The notes below the pieces were generated by a model. That model was not told the origin of the DNA. It ran no database searches and was given only the letters and a program-made list of their open reading frames with translations. The position numbers and the translations under genes were made by a program. From NCBI GenBank assembly GCA_964543545.1, contig CAZIYT010000002.1:1116001-1180000 (forward strand): DNA of 64,000 bases, written 5' to 3'. The DNA is from UBA4416 sp964543545. GTDB taxonomy: Bacteria > Bacteroidota > Bacteroidia > B-17B0 > Aurantibacillaceae. Positions 52,423 through 60,774 of this stretch are shown here, piece by piece; the stretch's first letter is position 1; each line of letters opens with the position of its first letter.

Positions 52423-52959
52423 ATGAACAATACATCTCAACAATACGACGCCGCGATCAATTTGTGCAAAGATCTTTTCCTGAAAAAAATGAAAGACTAC
52501 GGCACGGCCTGGCGCAACCTCCGCCCTACTTCCCTCACCGACCAGATCTTTATTAAGGCCCAGCGCATCAAAAGCATTGAGGAAAAAGGAACGCAGAAAG
52601 TGGGCGACGATATCAAAGGCGAATATATTGGCATTATTAACTACTGTATCATTTCACTGATCCAGATTGAGCTGAAGGACGATTCCCGGATGGAGCTTCC
52701 TTTCGGAGAGGTGGAAGCGCTTTATACCCGGTACGCCTCGCAGACCAAGCAGCTCATGGAAGACAAGAACCACGACTACGGCGAGGCCTGGAGAGACATG
52801 CGCCTGAGCTCGCTCACCGACCTGATCCTGATGAAGATCTTCCGTGTGAAGCAAATCGAAGACAACAAAGGCCAAACGCTTGCCAGCGAAGGCGTGGATG
52901 CCAACTACATGGACATGCTCAATTATTCGGTGTTTGCCCTCATCAAGCTCCAGGACTAA
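52423..52959 (+). CDS. DUF1599 protein with two tandem copies of the domain
   Basis: This 178-aa protein consists of two related units. Unit one (residues about 10-85) is LCKDLFLKKMKDYGTAWRNL, RPTSLTDQIFIKAQRIKSIE. Unit two (about 100-178) is QTKQLMEDKNHDYGEAWRDM, RLSSLTDLILMKIFRVKQIE. The K-x-x-DYG-x-AWR-x-x-R-x-x-SLTD pattern is conserved in both. The family is a helical one of unknown function that has been placed near nucleotide-modification proteins. It is divergent from folP, an arrangement frequent in Bacteroidota. Confidence 0.88.
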   Translation: MNNTSQQYDAAINLCKDLFLKKMKDYGTAWRNLRPTSLTDQIFIKAQRIKSIEEKGTQKVGDDIKGEYIGIINYCIISLIQIELKDDSRMELPFGEVEALYTRYASQTKQLMEDKNHDYGEAWRDMRLSSLTDLILMKIFRVKQIEDNKGQTLASEGVDANYMDMLNYSVFALIKLQD

Positions 52960-53085
52960 ATCTTAATTTTTTTCCGCTTTCATTATTTTAGGAAAGGACT
53001 CTGTTCCGGCATTTCCACAGTGCCTGTGCCGAAGCCAAGCATCAAATTTGTTGGTGTCCGGGCATAACTCTAAAACCCAGGCAGC

Positions 53086-54375
53086 ATGAAATCACTCCTA
53101 TCCGGCCTTGTGATGACCTTACTTGTTTATACAGGCGCACAGAGCCAAAACTACATTCATACCTCCGGGAAATACATTCTGGGCCCCTGCAATGATACTT
53201 TAGCCTTGAAAGGGGTAAATTATGCACCTTATAACTGGGGCTATACGCTGAGCGACCTCAAAATGGACCAGGTAGCCCTGAGCGGTGCCAATGCGGTGAG
53301 GATTCCCTGGTACCAGAACAATCCCGGCGCTTCTGTTTATGCGGATTATGTGGCCCTCGACAGCGCCATCAGTAAATGCATCCGGCAGGATATGATCCCT
53401 ATCCTGGAACTTCATGATTTCACTTGTGGAAATAATTCCACAAGTCTGATTGCGGGTGCCGCCTGGTGGACCAATAGCAGCGTGCTGCCTGTCCTACAGA
53501 AATACAAGCACAGCCTGATCGTGAACATTGCCAATGAAGCCCTGCAGGTCAACTGGGCCTCTAATCCTACGACGGCACTGGCCTCCTACAAAAGCACTTA
53601 CGAAACCATTATCACCAACCTGAGAAATACGGCGGGATTTGATTTTCCGCTCATGATCGATGCCCCCGACTGCGGCACCAATTCGGATGCTTTTATAACT
53701 TCCGGCACAGCCGCCGCGCTCATCACGCACGATCCGAAGCATAATCTCATTTTCAGCGCGCATGCCTACTGGTATGCTTACGCCGGCAACGACAGCCTGC
53801 AAATGGCGAACAAGCTCAACGCGGTGTTTGCCACCAATATTCCGTTTGTGATCGGGGAAATAGCCAACGAGCAGGACGATGCGACGATGTGCCAGTATAC
53901 GCTTAACTACAAACCGCTCCTGAACTACTGCAAAAACAAAAATATCAACTGGCTGGCCTGGGTCTGGGACCACGATGGCTGCCCGAACCGGCAGCTCTCG
54001 TCTACAGGAAATTTCGCGAACCTCACGGCCTATGGAAACGATGTGGTCAACCATCCGAACTATGGCCTGAAAAGCAACCCGGCTGCGAAAAGCAGGTATC
54101 TAACCCAAGGCGGCTGTGCCCTGATTACAGGTAATATTCCACAAAGCCATTCAGCCGCGCTCTCTGTATTTCCTAATCCTGCAGCCAGTGGTTTGTTTGA
54201 GGTGATTTCCGATAACACGGTATATGCGGTAAAAGCCTATGATATGCTTGGTCATGAGGTAGTTGTGGAGCAAATCGGCCAGAAGCAGTACAAACTCCAT
54301 GGAACAGAAGGAGTCTATTTTATTACCATCGCCACAAAGGATCAGCAAAAAATCCTCAAGTTGATGTTAAAATAA
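53086..54375 (+). CDS. Secreted glycoside hydrolase family 5-like enzyme with type-A T9SS sorting domain
   Basis: This 429-aa protein has a signal peptide ending GAQSQ. The barrel starts LALKGVNYAPYNWGYTLSD and contains GANAVRIPWYQ. The predicted acid/base Glu151 is in the NIANEAL segment; the His226-containing SAHAYWYAY and the nucleophile Glu258 in FVIGEIANEQ fit clan GH-A family 5, which cleaves beta-mannan or beta-glucan chains. A short T9SS type-A domain (VFPNPAASGLFEVIS to KLMLK) ends the protein. It is secreted; the substrate could be a beta-mannan or cellulose-like glycan. A TATTTTAG element (52984-52991) about 100 bp upstream may be part of its promoter. Confidence 0.86.
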   Translation: MKSLLSGLVMTLLVYTGAQSQNYIHTSGKYILGPCNDTLALKGVNYAPYNWGYTLSDLKMDQVALSGANAVRIPWYQNNPGASVYADYVALDSAISKCIRQDMIPILELHDFTCGNNSTSLIAGAAWWTNSSVLPVLQKYKHSLIVNIANEALQVNWASNPTTALASYKSTYETIITNLRNTAGFDFPLMIDAPDCGTNSDAFITSGTAAALITHDPKHNLIFSAHAYWYAYAGNDSLQMANKLNAVFATNIPFVIGEIANEQDDATMCQYTLNYKPLLNYCKNKNINWLAWVWDHDGCPNRQLSSTGNFANLTAYGNDVVNHPNYGLKSNPAAKSRYLTQGGCALITGNIPQSHSAALSVFPNPAASGLFEVISDNTVYAVKAYDMLGHEVVVEQIGQKQYKLHGTEGVYFITIATKDQQKILKLMLK

Positions 54376-54460
54376 TCCTGTATCGCATTCCCAATATGAT
54401 CTGATTTATTTTGTTTCTTTGGCACGAAAATTTATTTATAAAATATCAAAACCTTAACCT

Positions 54461-55147
54461 ATGAAACCTATGATCAACTTAAAGACAGTGCTAGGGATAA
54501 CGCTGCTTTTTTTCACCCTGATAAGCTTTGACGCCGTATCACAATCCGGGCGCGAGTTTTACCACACGCCCTATAATTCACGTAACAGCGGCTCCTATGG
54601 CAAAGGCGACCACCTCTTATCACTGGGCTATGGTGTTCCTAACTGGCTCTATACCGGTTATGGCGTTGCCGGAAGCTTCGCTTATGGGCGTACACGCCAC
54701 ATTGGCGTTGGTCCTTTGATGCTTAAATACGAATTTCCGATCCGCGACGAAGTAGGATTGGGTCTTATTTTACAGGGAGCGACCAAAAGCTGGAGATACG
54801 ACAGCGGCTCACGTACCTACCGCGACAGGGCCTGGGGAACCGGTGCTGCCTTCATGGGCTACTATCACTTCAACAAATTGATTCCGGTAGAAAAACTCGA
54901 TGTATACGCTGGCGTGGGTATTAACTTCACTTACCAATCGCTTACAAGAGACCGTGCCTACTATAATTATTACTACGATTATTATGGATACTATTACTAT
55001 GAATCACAAACACAAAGTGATTTTGATGTAAGACCATGTGGCGTAGTAGGTGCCAGGTATTATGTAGCTCCTAAATTTGCCTTTGCCTTAGAGGCCGGCT
55101 ACACAACATTCAGCTCGCTGAACCTGGGTGTGACGTTCAGATTGTAA
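54461..55147 (+). CDS. Outer-membrane beta-barrel protein with Tyr-rich loop
   Basis: This 228-aa protein has a signal peptide ending DAVSQ. Glycine- and aromatic-rich strands follow (GDHLLSLGYGVPNWLY, GVGPLMLKYEFPIRDE, LDVYAGVGINFTYQSL), ending in an amphipathic strand that finishes FRL, a BAM-type C-terminal signal. A striking loop near residue 163-178 is nearly all tyrosine (YYNYYYDYYGYYYY). The family resembles OmpW/OmpA-barrel-like proteins of Bacteroidota. Function unknown. A TTTCTTTG motif (54414-54421) upstream is a one-mismatch -7 box. Confidence 0.8.
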   Translation: MKPMINLKTVLGITLLFFTLISFDAVSQSGREFYHTPYNSRNSGSYGKGDHLLSLGYGVPNWLYTGYGVAGSFAYGRTRHIGVGPLMLKYEFPIRDEVGLGLILQGATKSWRYDSGSRTYRDRAWGTGAAFMGYYHFNKLIPVEKLDVYAGVGINFTYQSLTRDRAYYNYYYDYYGYYYYESQTQSDFDVRPCGVVGARYYVAPKFAFALEAGYTTFSSLNLGVTFRL

Positions 55148-55174
55148 GGCCAACGAGACGTTTTATTAATTTAT

Positions 55175-55211
55175 AAAAACGCCTTACAGTAGATGACTGT
55201 AGGGCGTTTTT
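55175..55211. terminator. Bidirectional rho-independent terminator
   Basis: AAAAACGCCTTACAGT pairs with ACTGTAGGGCGTTTTT (one G-T pair) around AGATG. T-runs lie on both strands, so it can end both the barrel gene (plus) and the glycosyltransferase gene (minus, stop at 55253). Confidence 0.92.
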
Positions 55212-55252
55212 ATTTGAATGAGAGAAAAAGTCCCGGAGAATAGTTATCCGGC

Positions 55253-56947
55253 TTATGGATTTGCCGGAGCCGGAGCTGCCGTTCTTTTTTCAAAGACAAA
55301 GATCCTGTATTGGGATTTAGGTGGGTTATTCACCATATCAATATCCGGCGCCCACACATAATTGGTAGTATTATCGTACATATCGGCATAACCAATCAGG
55401 TTGTATTTTTCGGCGCTGAACTTATCAAACCATGGGAAGATCAGGTTCTTCACATTAGGATTGGCGCACCACGAAATAGCGTGGGAATAGAACACCAGGA
55501 AGCGTGGCTCGGCTTTCTCGACATCGTGGATAAATTCGTTCTGCCACTCTTCTGCTTTCTTAATATTAAATTCCAGCAAGGAACCTGAACCGGCAAACCT
55601 CGAAGGTGAGATCTTGTCCGTATAAAAATACATCTGGATCTCGTTGCCGAACACGGCGATCTTATCTTCCGGCTTAAGCATGGTATTGAGCTTATCGGCA
55701 ATGACCTTCGATTCCGGGAAAGGATTGAGGCCGTATACCTGCCTTAAGAGCTGCGTGGAGTTGCTGTTGAAATAATATTTCTTCAGGGCATTGAGGTTGG
55801 CTACAGAGCCAATGATCAGTACCACAAGGGCGATGTGCCTGGAGAATGCCTTGAAGCCGAACCTCACTCTCAGAATTTCCTCCATGGCGTAAAAGAAAGA
55901 GCCTGCGCCGATACACACCGATGGCACCCATTGCAGGAAGTAGTGGCCGTAGTAGTGATTTCCGGGCATCACGGTAAAGAAACCGAAGAGGTGAAAGCCG
56001 ATCACCGAAATTTTGATCCAGGGCTTTACACTTGTAAAGAGCAGGGCTACAGGGCCGATGAATGACAGGATCCAGATAAACTTATAGCTGCCATAGATGG
56101 AAGGCCAGTATGCTTTTAAATAGTCGATCCCCTGGTCGAAGGTGATGACGGATGTATACTCTTTCCGGATATCGAAGAACCAGTAGTTAAAGTCTTCCCA
56201 GCCGCCGCGTTTCCACACAATGAACAGGTCGATGGCTACTGGAATAATTACCGCTAAGGAAAAATAGAGCGTAGAAAGGATGATGGTTTTCCACTGCCTG
56301 TCTTTCTCGAAGAACTGTTTTCCTACCAGCATAAGGCCGGCAAACAAGCCCATAAAAAAAGAGGTTTGTTTTACTTCAAAAGCCAGGGAAAAGAAAAAGC
56401 CGGAGAGGATGATCATCAGCATGGACTTATGATCGAAAAACCGGAGAAGAAAATAGATGCCTGCCAACAGAAACAGGGCCACAATGTGCTCCGACTGAAT
56501 GGTGAAGCCTGAGATGGCAAGGTTCATGGATAACAGCGCCCAGCAAAGGGCACAGGCTACAGCTGCCATATTGCTCAGCATCCTGCGGCCGATCAGAAAG
56601 ATCAGCAAGGCGCTGATCATGTTCAGGATGATAAAGCCCAGGTGCAAGGACTTCAGCGTATAGCCAAAGATCGCCACCATCAGGGCATAGCTGTAGAATA
56701 CACCCGGTAACCTTTGTGAGCCGATGTCTTTGAAAGGAATGGCCCCGTCGAGGATAATCCTTCCACAATAGGCATAGGAGCCCTCATCGCGCTCAAAAGG
56801 TGTATTCAGAAAATTGGCCCGGATGTAGGCAATCAGGCAAACAATAATCCCCAGGCCTATGAGGTAAGGATAATCGTCTTTGCTGAATCCAAGGTATTTT
56901 TTAGCCGGTTCTGCCGGCTTGTTAGCGGCTGGTTTGTTTGCTGCCAT
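55253..56947 (-). CDS. GT39/ArnT-type polytopic glycosyltransferase
   Basis: From the ATG at 56947 this is a 564-aa membrane protein with about 11 helices. The first periplasmic loop holds FERDEGSYAYCGRIILDG, with the acidic ERDE pair that coordinates metal and activates the acceptor in GT39/GT83 (protein O-mannosyltransferase/ArnT) enzymes, which use polyprenyl-phosphate sugars. A second conserved cluster follows at RLPGVFYSYALM. The C-terminal soluble part (about residues 385-564) is the usual periplasmic domain. The N-terminus is an Ala/Pro/Lys-rich cytoplasmic tail. It probably transfers a sugar to a glycan or protein in the periplasm. The frame to 57055 adds a region not typical of the family, hence the later start. 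Confidence 0.8.
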   Translation of the reverse strand: MAANKPAANKPAEPAKKYLGFSKDDYPYLIGLGIIVCLIAYIRANFLNTPFERDEGSYAYCGRIILDGAIPFKDIGSQRLPGVFYSYALMVAIFGYTLKSLHLGFIILNMISALLIFLIGRRMLSNMAAVACALCWALLSMNLAISGFTIQSEHIVALFLLAGIYFLLRFFDHKSMLMIILSGFFFSLAFEVKQTSFFMGLFAGLMLVGKQFFEKDRQWKTIILSTLYFSLAVIIPVAIDLFIVWKRGGWEDFNYWFFDIRKEYTSVITFDQGIDYLKAYWPSIYGSYKFIWILSFIGPVALLFTSVKPWIKISVIGFHLFGFFTVMPGNHYYGHYFLQWVPSVCIGAGSFFYAMEEILRVRFGFKAFSRHIALVVLIIGSVANLNALKKYYFNSNSTQLLRQVYGLNPFPESKVIADKLNTMLKPEDKIAVFGNEIQMYFYTDKISPSRFAGSGSLLEFNIKKAEEWQNEFIHDVEKAEPRFLVFYSHAISWCANPNVKNLIFPWFDKFSAEKYNLIGYADMYDNTTNYVWAPDIDMVNNPPKSQYRIFVFEKRTAAPAPANP

Positions 56948-57055
56948 AGGTAGTGTCGCTTGTCTGAAATAAGGTACTAATATAACGAAATGATTTGAAA
57001 CGGTTAAAGGCTCCGCAAAGAATTCCCCCCGGCATTTCCCTTCCCTTTTTTCCAC

Positions 57056-57085
57056 AAAAAAGCAGGGCCTTGGGCCCTGCTTTTT
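57056..57085. terminator. Rho-independent terminator of secG (hairpin AAAAAGCAGGGCC)
   Basis: AAAAAGCAGGGCC pairs with GGCCCTGCTTTTT around TTG, 13-bp perfect stem with T-runs at both ends. On the minus strand it lies 21 bp after the secG stop; it separates the operon from the GT39 gene. Confidence 0.92.
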
Positions 57086-57105
57086 AATGCTGTTCTATTG
57101 TTGTA

Positions 57106-57459
57106 TTATTTACCCGGAGTCGGCGCCGGAGCTGTCGGTTGTGCGGCAGGCTGCTGAGCCGGTGCGGCAGGTTGTGCTCCACCTAATTCCTGTAATTTAT
57201 CCTGTGTTACCGATGTGCTTGTATCTGCATCACCAGCCGATCCTTTTTTAGGTGTAGAAAGCAAGCTCAGCACTAATAAGAGAATAGCCAGGGTCCAGGT
57301 TGTTTTTTCAATGAAATCGGTACCGCGGCGTGCGCCCATGATCTGGTTAGCGGCTGTAAAGTTACTGGAGATTCCACCACCTTTAGAGTTCTGGATTAAT
57401 ACAACCAGGATGAGTAATACACAGACAATGATAATAGCGACAGTTAAAAAAGCTTGCAT
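57106..57459 (-). CDS. secG: Preprotein translocase subunit SecG
   Basis: This 117-aa protein has two membrane helices (about 3-21 and 52-68), separated by the conserved LIQNSKGGGISSNF...GARRGTDFIEKTTW loop that is the hallmark of SecG. The C-terminal tail is rich in Pro/Ala/Gln (AAPAQQPAAQPTAPAP), as in many Bacteroidota SecG proteins. SecG stimulates the SecYEG channel in the inner membrane. It follows the TPR-like gene by 13 bp and ends with a strong terminator. It matters for the window because all T9SS cargos first cross the inner membrane through Sec. Confidence 0.93.
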   Translation of the reverse strand: MQAFLTVAIIIVCVLLILVVLIQNSKGGGISSNFTAANQIMGARRGTDFIEKTTWTLAILLLVLSLLSTPKKGSAGDADTSTSVTQDKLQELGGAQPAAPAQQPAAQPTAPAPTPGK

Positions 57460-57472
57460 AGGTATGTTGTTT

Positions 57473-58585
57473 TTATTTTTTTAATTTTTCTATAAGGGAT
57501 GCAAAGTAAACACTTTTTTGTGGAAATTTCAAACTTAATATTTCATAAGCACGAATTGCTTTGGAAATATTTCCCTGGAGGGCATAAATTTTGGCCAGGG
57601 TTTCCGTTACCAGGTGCTCATTTTCGAGCAGGCTTTGCTTGGCATCCGTAGCCGGCGTAAAGAACTTGTTGCTTCCCAGCTTGATACGGCCCGGATCAGA
57701 ATCAATGATCTTATCAATAATATTCTTGTTCTGCTCAATATTAGACGGTTTTTTCTCCGTTTTCGGCAGTTTTTCTTCTGTTGAAAGGCTTTTTCCGCTC
57801 GTCTCAGGCAATTTCACTTCCGTTTTGGAAATCGTGCCTGCTTCGGTTTTCACCCGGTTGAGCCAGTCGGTAAAAGATAAAGGCCTGGGCGCCTCCTCTT
57901 TTTCGAGCTCCGGAGTTTTAATAAGCTCGGTTTCCACGTACGACTGAATGATGCCACGGCTGATCTCCCTGCCAATGCTCCGGTTCAGCTGCTCCTCTTC
58001 CGAGAGCCCGGCCGGTACTTCGGTTTCATTTTCAATGTTTTGCAGAATAGCGATCTCTTCCTGGCTGCTCGCTTCTTTGGTCAGGACCTGCTCTTCCTCC
58101 TTTTGATCCCTGAACGACTCTTCCTGAACACGGACTTTCTCTTCTTTTTCGGGAAGGGTTTCCGGCGTTTTGGGAACAGTCGTAATATACACGACCCTGA
58201 TCTCGTCGTTGGTGATGCTTACCGGGTTCCGGTTCAGTGCCGGTATTTCTTCCTCCGGCTCCGCCACAGGCTCTGCCGCTGTAAGGGCTTCCACAACCGG
58301 TTCCGGGACGATGTCCGGTGTTTTGGTTACAGGCTGTTGAAGCTGAACAATTTCTTTCGGGTGCAAGAGCTCATACAATACAGCCCTGCTATTGGCCACA
58401 ATGGCCGTTTTACGCAATTGCCGTGAATAATTGAGGGCATTGTATTGGTGCAGGCCTTTGGTATACAGCAAATGGGCGCTTTCAAAAAAGGGATACTCCT
58501 TCACGATGCTTTCCAGTTCCGCTACCTGTGCGGAATCCAGGTGGCGGGGCTCCCGGATGATGTCTATGAACTGAGCCTTGAGCAT
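57473..58585 (-). CDS. TPR-like conserved Bacteroidota protein upstream of secG
   Basis: This 370-aa protein has a helical N-terminal part (LESIVKEYPFFESAHLLYTKGL), a long Glu/Pro/Thr-rich low-complexity middle (about 85-275), and a C-terminal helical hairpin TETLAKIYALQGNISKAIRAYEIL that reads as a tetratricopeptide repeat. There is no signal peptide, so it is likely cytoplasmic. The gene overlaps the LptE gene's stop by one base (TAATG) and lies 13 bp upstream of secG. The conserved order LptE - this protein - SecG suggests a link to envelope biogenesis. Exact role unknown. Confidence 0.8.
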   Translation of the reverse strand: MLKAQFIDIIREPRHLDSAQVAELESIVKEYPFFESAHLLYTKGLHQYNALNYSRQLRKTAIVANSRAVLYELLHPKEIVQLQQPVTKTPDIVPEPVVEALTAAEPVAEPEEEIPALNRNPVSITNDEIRVVYITTVPKTPETLPEKEEKVRVQEESFRDQKEEEQVLTKEASSQEEIAILQNIENETEVPAGLSEEEQLNRSIGREISRGIIQSYVETELIKTPELEKEEAPRPLSFTDWLNRVKTEAGTISKTEVKLPETSGKSLSTEEKLPKTEKKPSNIEQNKNIIDKIIDSDPGRIKLGSNKFFTPATDAKQSLLENEHLVTETLAKIYALQGNISKAIRAYEILSLKFPQKSVYFASLIEKLKK

Positions 58586-59094
58586 TACCAGTTGTTGAAG
58601 GCTTTATTAAAAATATCTTCCGTCAGCTGGCGGTTCACCTCATCGAGCAGGCCGTCTTCCACCGACGATAAATTGGCGGTAGAGCTGTAATCCGTAAAGC
58701 GGGTAAAGGACTGCTCGAAGTTTTTGGTGGCGTCGAATTTGTTGATGTATTTCACGTTCACGGTTACCGTCATCCTATTGAGGGCCGCAGCATCCGTGCT
58801 CTGGATGGCCACCGGCGCAATGTTGTAATCGGTGATCTGCCCTTCAAACTGCAGGTCGGCGTTCTGTTTCATCAGGGCCAGGCTGGTCTGCGACGATACC
58901 ACGTCGCGCAGCTTCTCCGTGAATTTCTGGCTCATGCTCGGCTTGCCCAGCGTAGTATTGTTTGTAAAAAAAGCAACAGACACGGTCTTGGCTTCTACGG
59001 GAATAGTCGCGCCATTAAGGGAAAAATGCGCTTTGCAGCTAAAGAGCCACAAAGACACCAGGCCGAGAACTGCTATTTTAAGAGGTGTTTTCAC
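58585..59094 (-). CDS. lptE: LPS-assembly lipoprotein LptE
   Basis: This 169-aa protein has a lipoprotein signal peptide (MKTPLKIAVLGLVSLWLFSC, lipobox Cys20). The mature part FSLNGATIPVEAKTVSVAFF, LRDVVSSQTSLALMKQNADL, FEGQITDYNIAPVAI, YINKFDATKNFEQSFTRF and LTEDIFNKAFNNW matches the Bacteroidota LptE/RlpB family. LptE plugs the LptD barrel in the outer membrane and helps insert lipopolysaccharide. It overlaps the next gene's start by one base (TAATG), giving translational coupling. A -7-like box (TAAATTTG on the minus strand at 59111-59104) is just upstream of the start. Confidence 0.9.
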   Translation of the reverse strand: MKTPLKIAVLGLVSLWLFSCKAHFSLNGATIPVEAKTVSVAFFTNNTTLGKPSMSQKFTEKLRDVVSSQTSLALMKQNADLQFEGQITDYNIAPVAIQSTDAAALNRMTVTVNVKYINKFDATKNFEQSFTRFTDYSSTANLSSVEDGLLDEVNRQLTEDIFNKAFNNW

Positions 59095-59272
59095 AGAGGA
59101 TTACAAATTTAGCAAATTAATCAAAATGAAGAAGGGCTTAACCTTCTTTCACAAAATGGTTTATCCATCAAGTCCCTGAAAACCAAAGCATCAGATTCCT
59201 ATAATTGATTACATTTGTTTAAAGTATGTCCGCGGCCTTTGAAACCAGTAATGTCCATGCCCATCTTCTCAA

Positions 59273-59569
59273 ATGAAAACAGCCAGCCCCATTCATCCCG
59301 ATTTCGGATTTCTCCCGGAGCATAAAGAGCAGGGGCTCATCGAGCTATTCAGCGACCTGAGGAGCTACATCCTGGAACTGTGCTACTCTATCATACGCAT
59401 GCGCTCACGGCGGTGTTCTCCGTCTCCGATAAGCTTTCCGATGCCTTTTGCATGCTGCCCATCTATACTAAAAGCGCTGATCAAAGAGGCGATTGATTTT
59501 GCTGTGAAGGATATGGCGAAGCCCACCAAAGTAAAAGGCACGACGATCTCTAAGATTAAAAAGGGATAG
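59273..59569 (+). pseudogene. DUF1801 gene, frameshifted and internally deleted
   Basis: The 98-residue frame starts MKTASPIHPDFG. The first 37 residues (to YILEL) and the last 31 (ALIKEAIDFAVKDMAKPTKV onward) match the two ends of DUF1801-type proteins, but the middle of the frame is out of register. Reading from GTG 59380 in the next frame gives LLYHTHALTAVFSVSDKLSD and then AFCMLPIYTK, the missing central DUF1801 segment. A frameshift therefore lies near 59378. A second junction near 59465 (after IYTK) restores the first frame but lacks about 40 residues normally present. A TACATTTG -7 box (59210-59217) remains upstream. The gene looks decayed, though a sequencing error cannot be ruled out for the first shift. 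Confidence 0.75.
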
Positions 59570-59617
59570 TCTTAATCCTGAAACCGAACTACCAATGTTT
59601 GTATAACAACCCAAATC

Positions 59618-60694
59618 ATGACCCTGTCTACAATACACAACCTGACGTTTGACCTGGAAGAAACGATCATCAGCGTAGCCCTGGCAGGCCCGGATAAGCT
59701 GGTAATGTTGCTAAGCTCCGGAATGGTGACTACCTGTAATATCAAAGACCAAAGCAGTGAAGTCTTATTTTCCGTGCTGAGCGAGATCAGCTATGCTGAC
59801 GGCGGCTTTGACCTGACGGACAAGGTCACAATCTATACGTTAGATGAAATCGTAGTGGTAGTGAATGATTACAAAAGACATGGCTTTTTGCATTATCCCG
59901 GCAAATACCATGCGCTTCACCTATGGAGGCAGGATTACCATGCCGACATATCATGCTACCCGATTGCCTTGTTCAAAGATGCAATAGGAGTTCCGCACCT
60001 GATCTACGGCGAGGCCTGGAACCATGTGCAGATCATGAACCTCGACACGCTTCAGGTACTCACTGCAGCAAAGTCCCTGATTGAAGAAGGCGCTGAAGAA
60101 ATGTACCTTGATCTTCATAAAAAATACAGCCAGAATAACACCTTACCATGGCCCAGGCCTTTCGATTATTTTTACGGCAAGCTGCTGCTCTCTCCCAATC
60201 AGAAAAAATTTCTAAGTGCCGGTTGGGTCTGGGGCTCCTGCGATGCCTATTATATATTTGAGATCGACCATTTCATAAATAGTCATCGTATCGCAGCCAT
60301 TCCCCTGCTGGGTTGGGAACACAATAACAGGGCCGTGTGCTGGATTAGCGATGACCGCTTTGCGCTTGCCTATAATCCTTTCAAAGAGGGTGATGACGGT
60401 GCAAGTCCTGATTCGCCCGCGGAAATTCATATCTACCGGATCGAAGGAAATAAGGCCGAGATAGAACGGAAAATAACGCTGGAAGGACCCGACCTTGTTG
60501 ATTCCCGTTTTTACGTTCATAAAGAAACAAATAGCCTTTTAGCACTCTCGGCACGTACTGGCACAACGGTTCTTTCAGCGGATGGACAAATCCTTTTCCG
60601 GGATGAGAACTTTAAGACTGATGATTACTATCCTGAAACAGGATTGTTCTTAAAAACAGAAGGTAAAAAAATTTCCGTTTACGGGATCCGGTAA
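59618..60694 (+). CDS. Cytoplasmic beta-propeller-like hypothetical protein
   Basis: This 358-aa protein has no signal peptide. It shows repeated 'strand-turn-Asp/Asn' blades (VALAGPDKLVMLLSSGMVTT, HLIYGEAWNHVQIMNL, KLLLSPNQKKFLSAGWVWGS, VCWISDDRFALAYNPF, NSLLALSARTGTTVLSADG) as in WD40-like propellers. It lies 48 bp after the DUF1801 pseudogene on the same strand. No catalytic motif is visible. Function unknown; it may be a scaffold. Confidence 0.72.
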   Translation: MTLSTIHNLTFDLEETIISVALAGPDKLVMLLSSGMVTTCNIKDQSSEVLFSVLSEISYADGGFDLTDKVTIYTLDEIVVVVNDYKRHGFLHYPGKYHALHLWRQDYHADISCYPIALFKDAIGVPHLIYGEAWNHVQIMNLDTLQVLTAAKSLIEEGAEEMYLDLHKKYSQNNTLPWPRPFDYFYGKLLLSPNQKKFLSAGWVWGSCDAYYIFEIDHFINSHRIAAIPLLGWEHNNRAVCWISDDRFALAYNPFKEGDDGASPDSPAEIHIYRIEGNKAEIERKITLEGPDLVDSRFYVHKETNSLLALSARTGTTVLSADGQILFRDENFKTDDYYPETGLFLKTEGKKISVYGIR

Positions 60695-60727
60695 ACGTAT
60701 TCAGAACAGGTCGTGAGATGCCGAATC

Positions 60728-60753
60728 ATCACGACGCGCCGTGACAACGTGAC
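60728..60753 (+). repeat. Dispersed intergenic repeat (GTCACGACGC type), copy 2
   Basis: The element reads ATCACGACGCGCCGTGAC followed by AACGTGAC. It matches 29180-29205 (minus strand) at 20 of 26 positions. It sits between two convergent gene ends and may also help end transcription. Confidence 0.45.
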
Positions 60754-60774
60754 CGCTTTTATGGAGATCATCCT

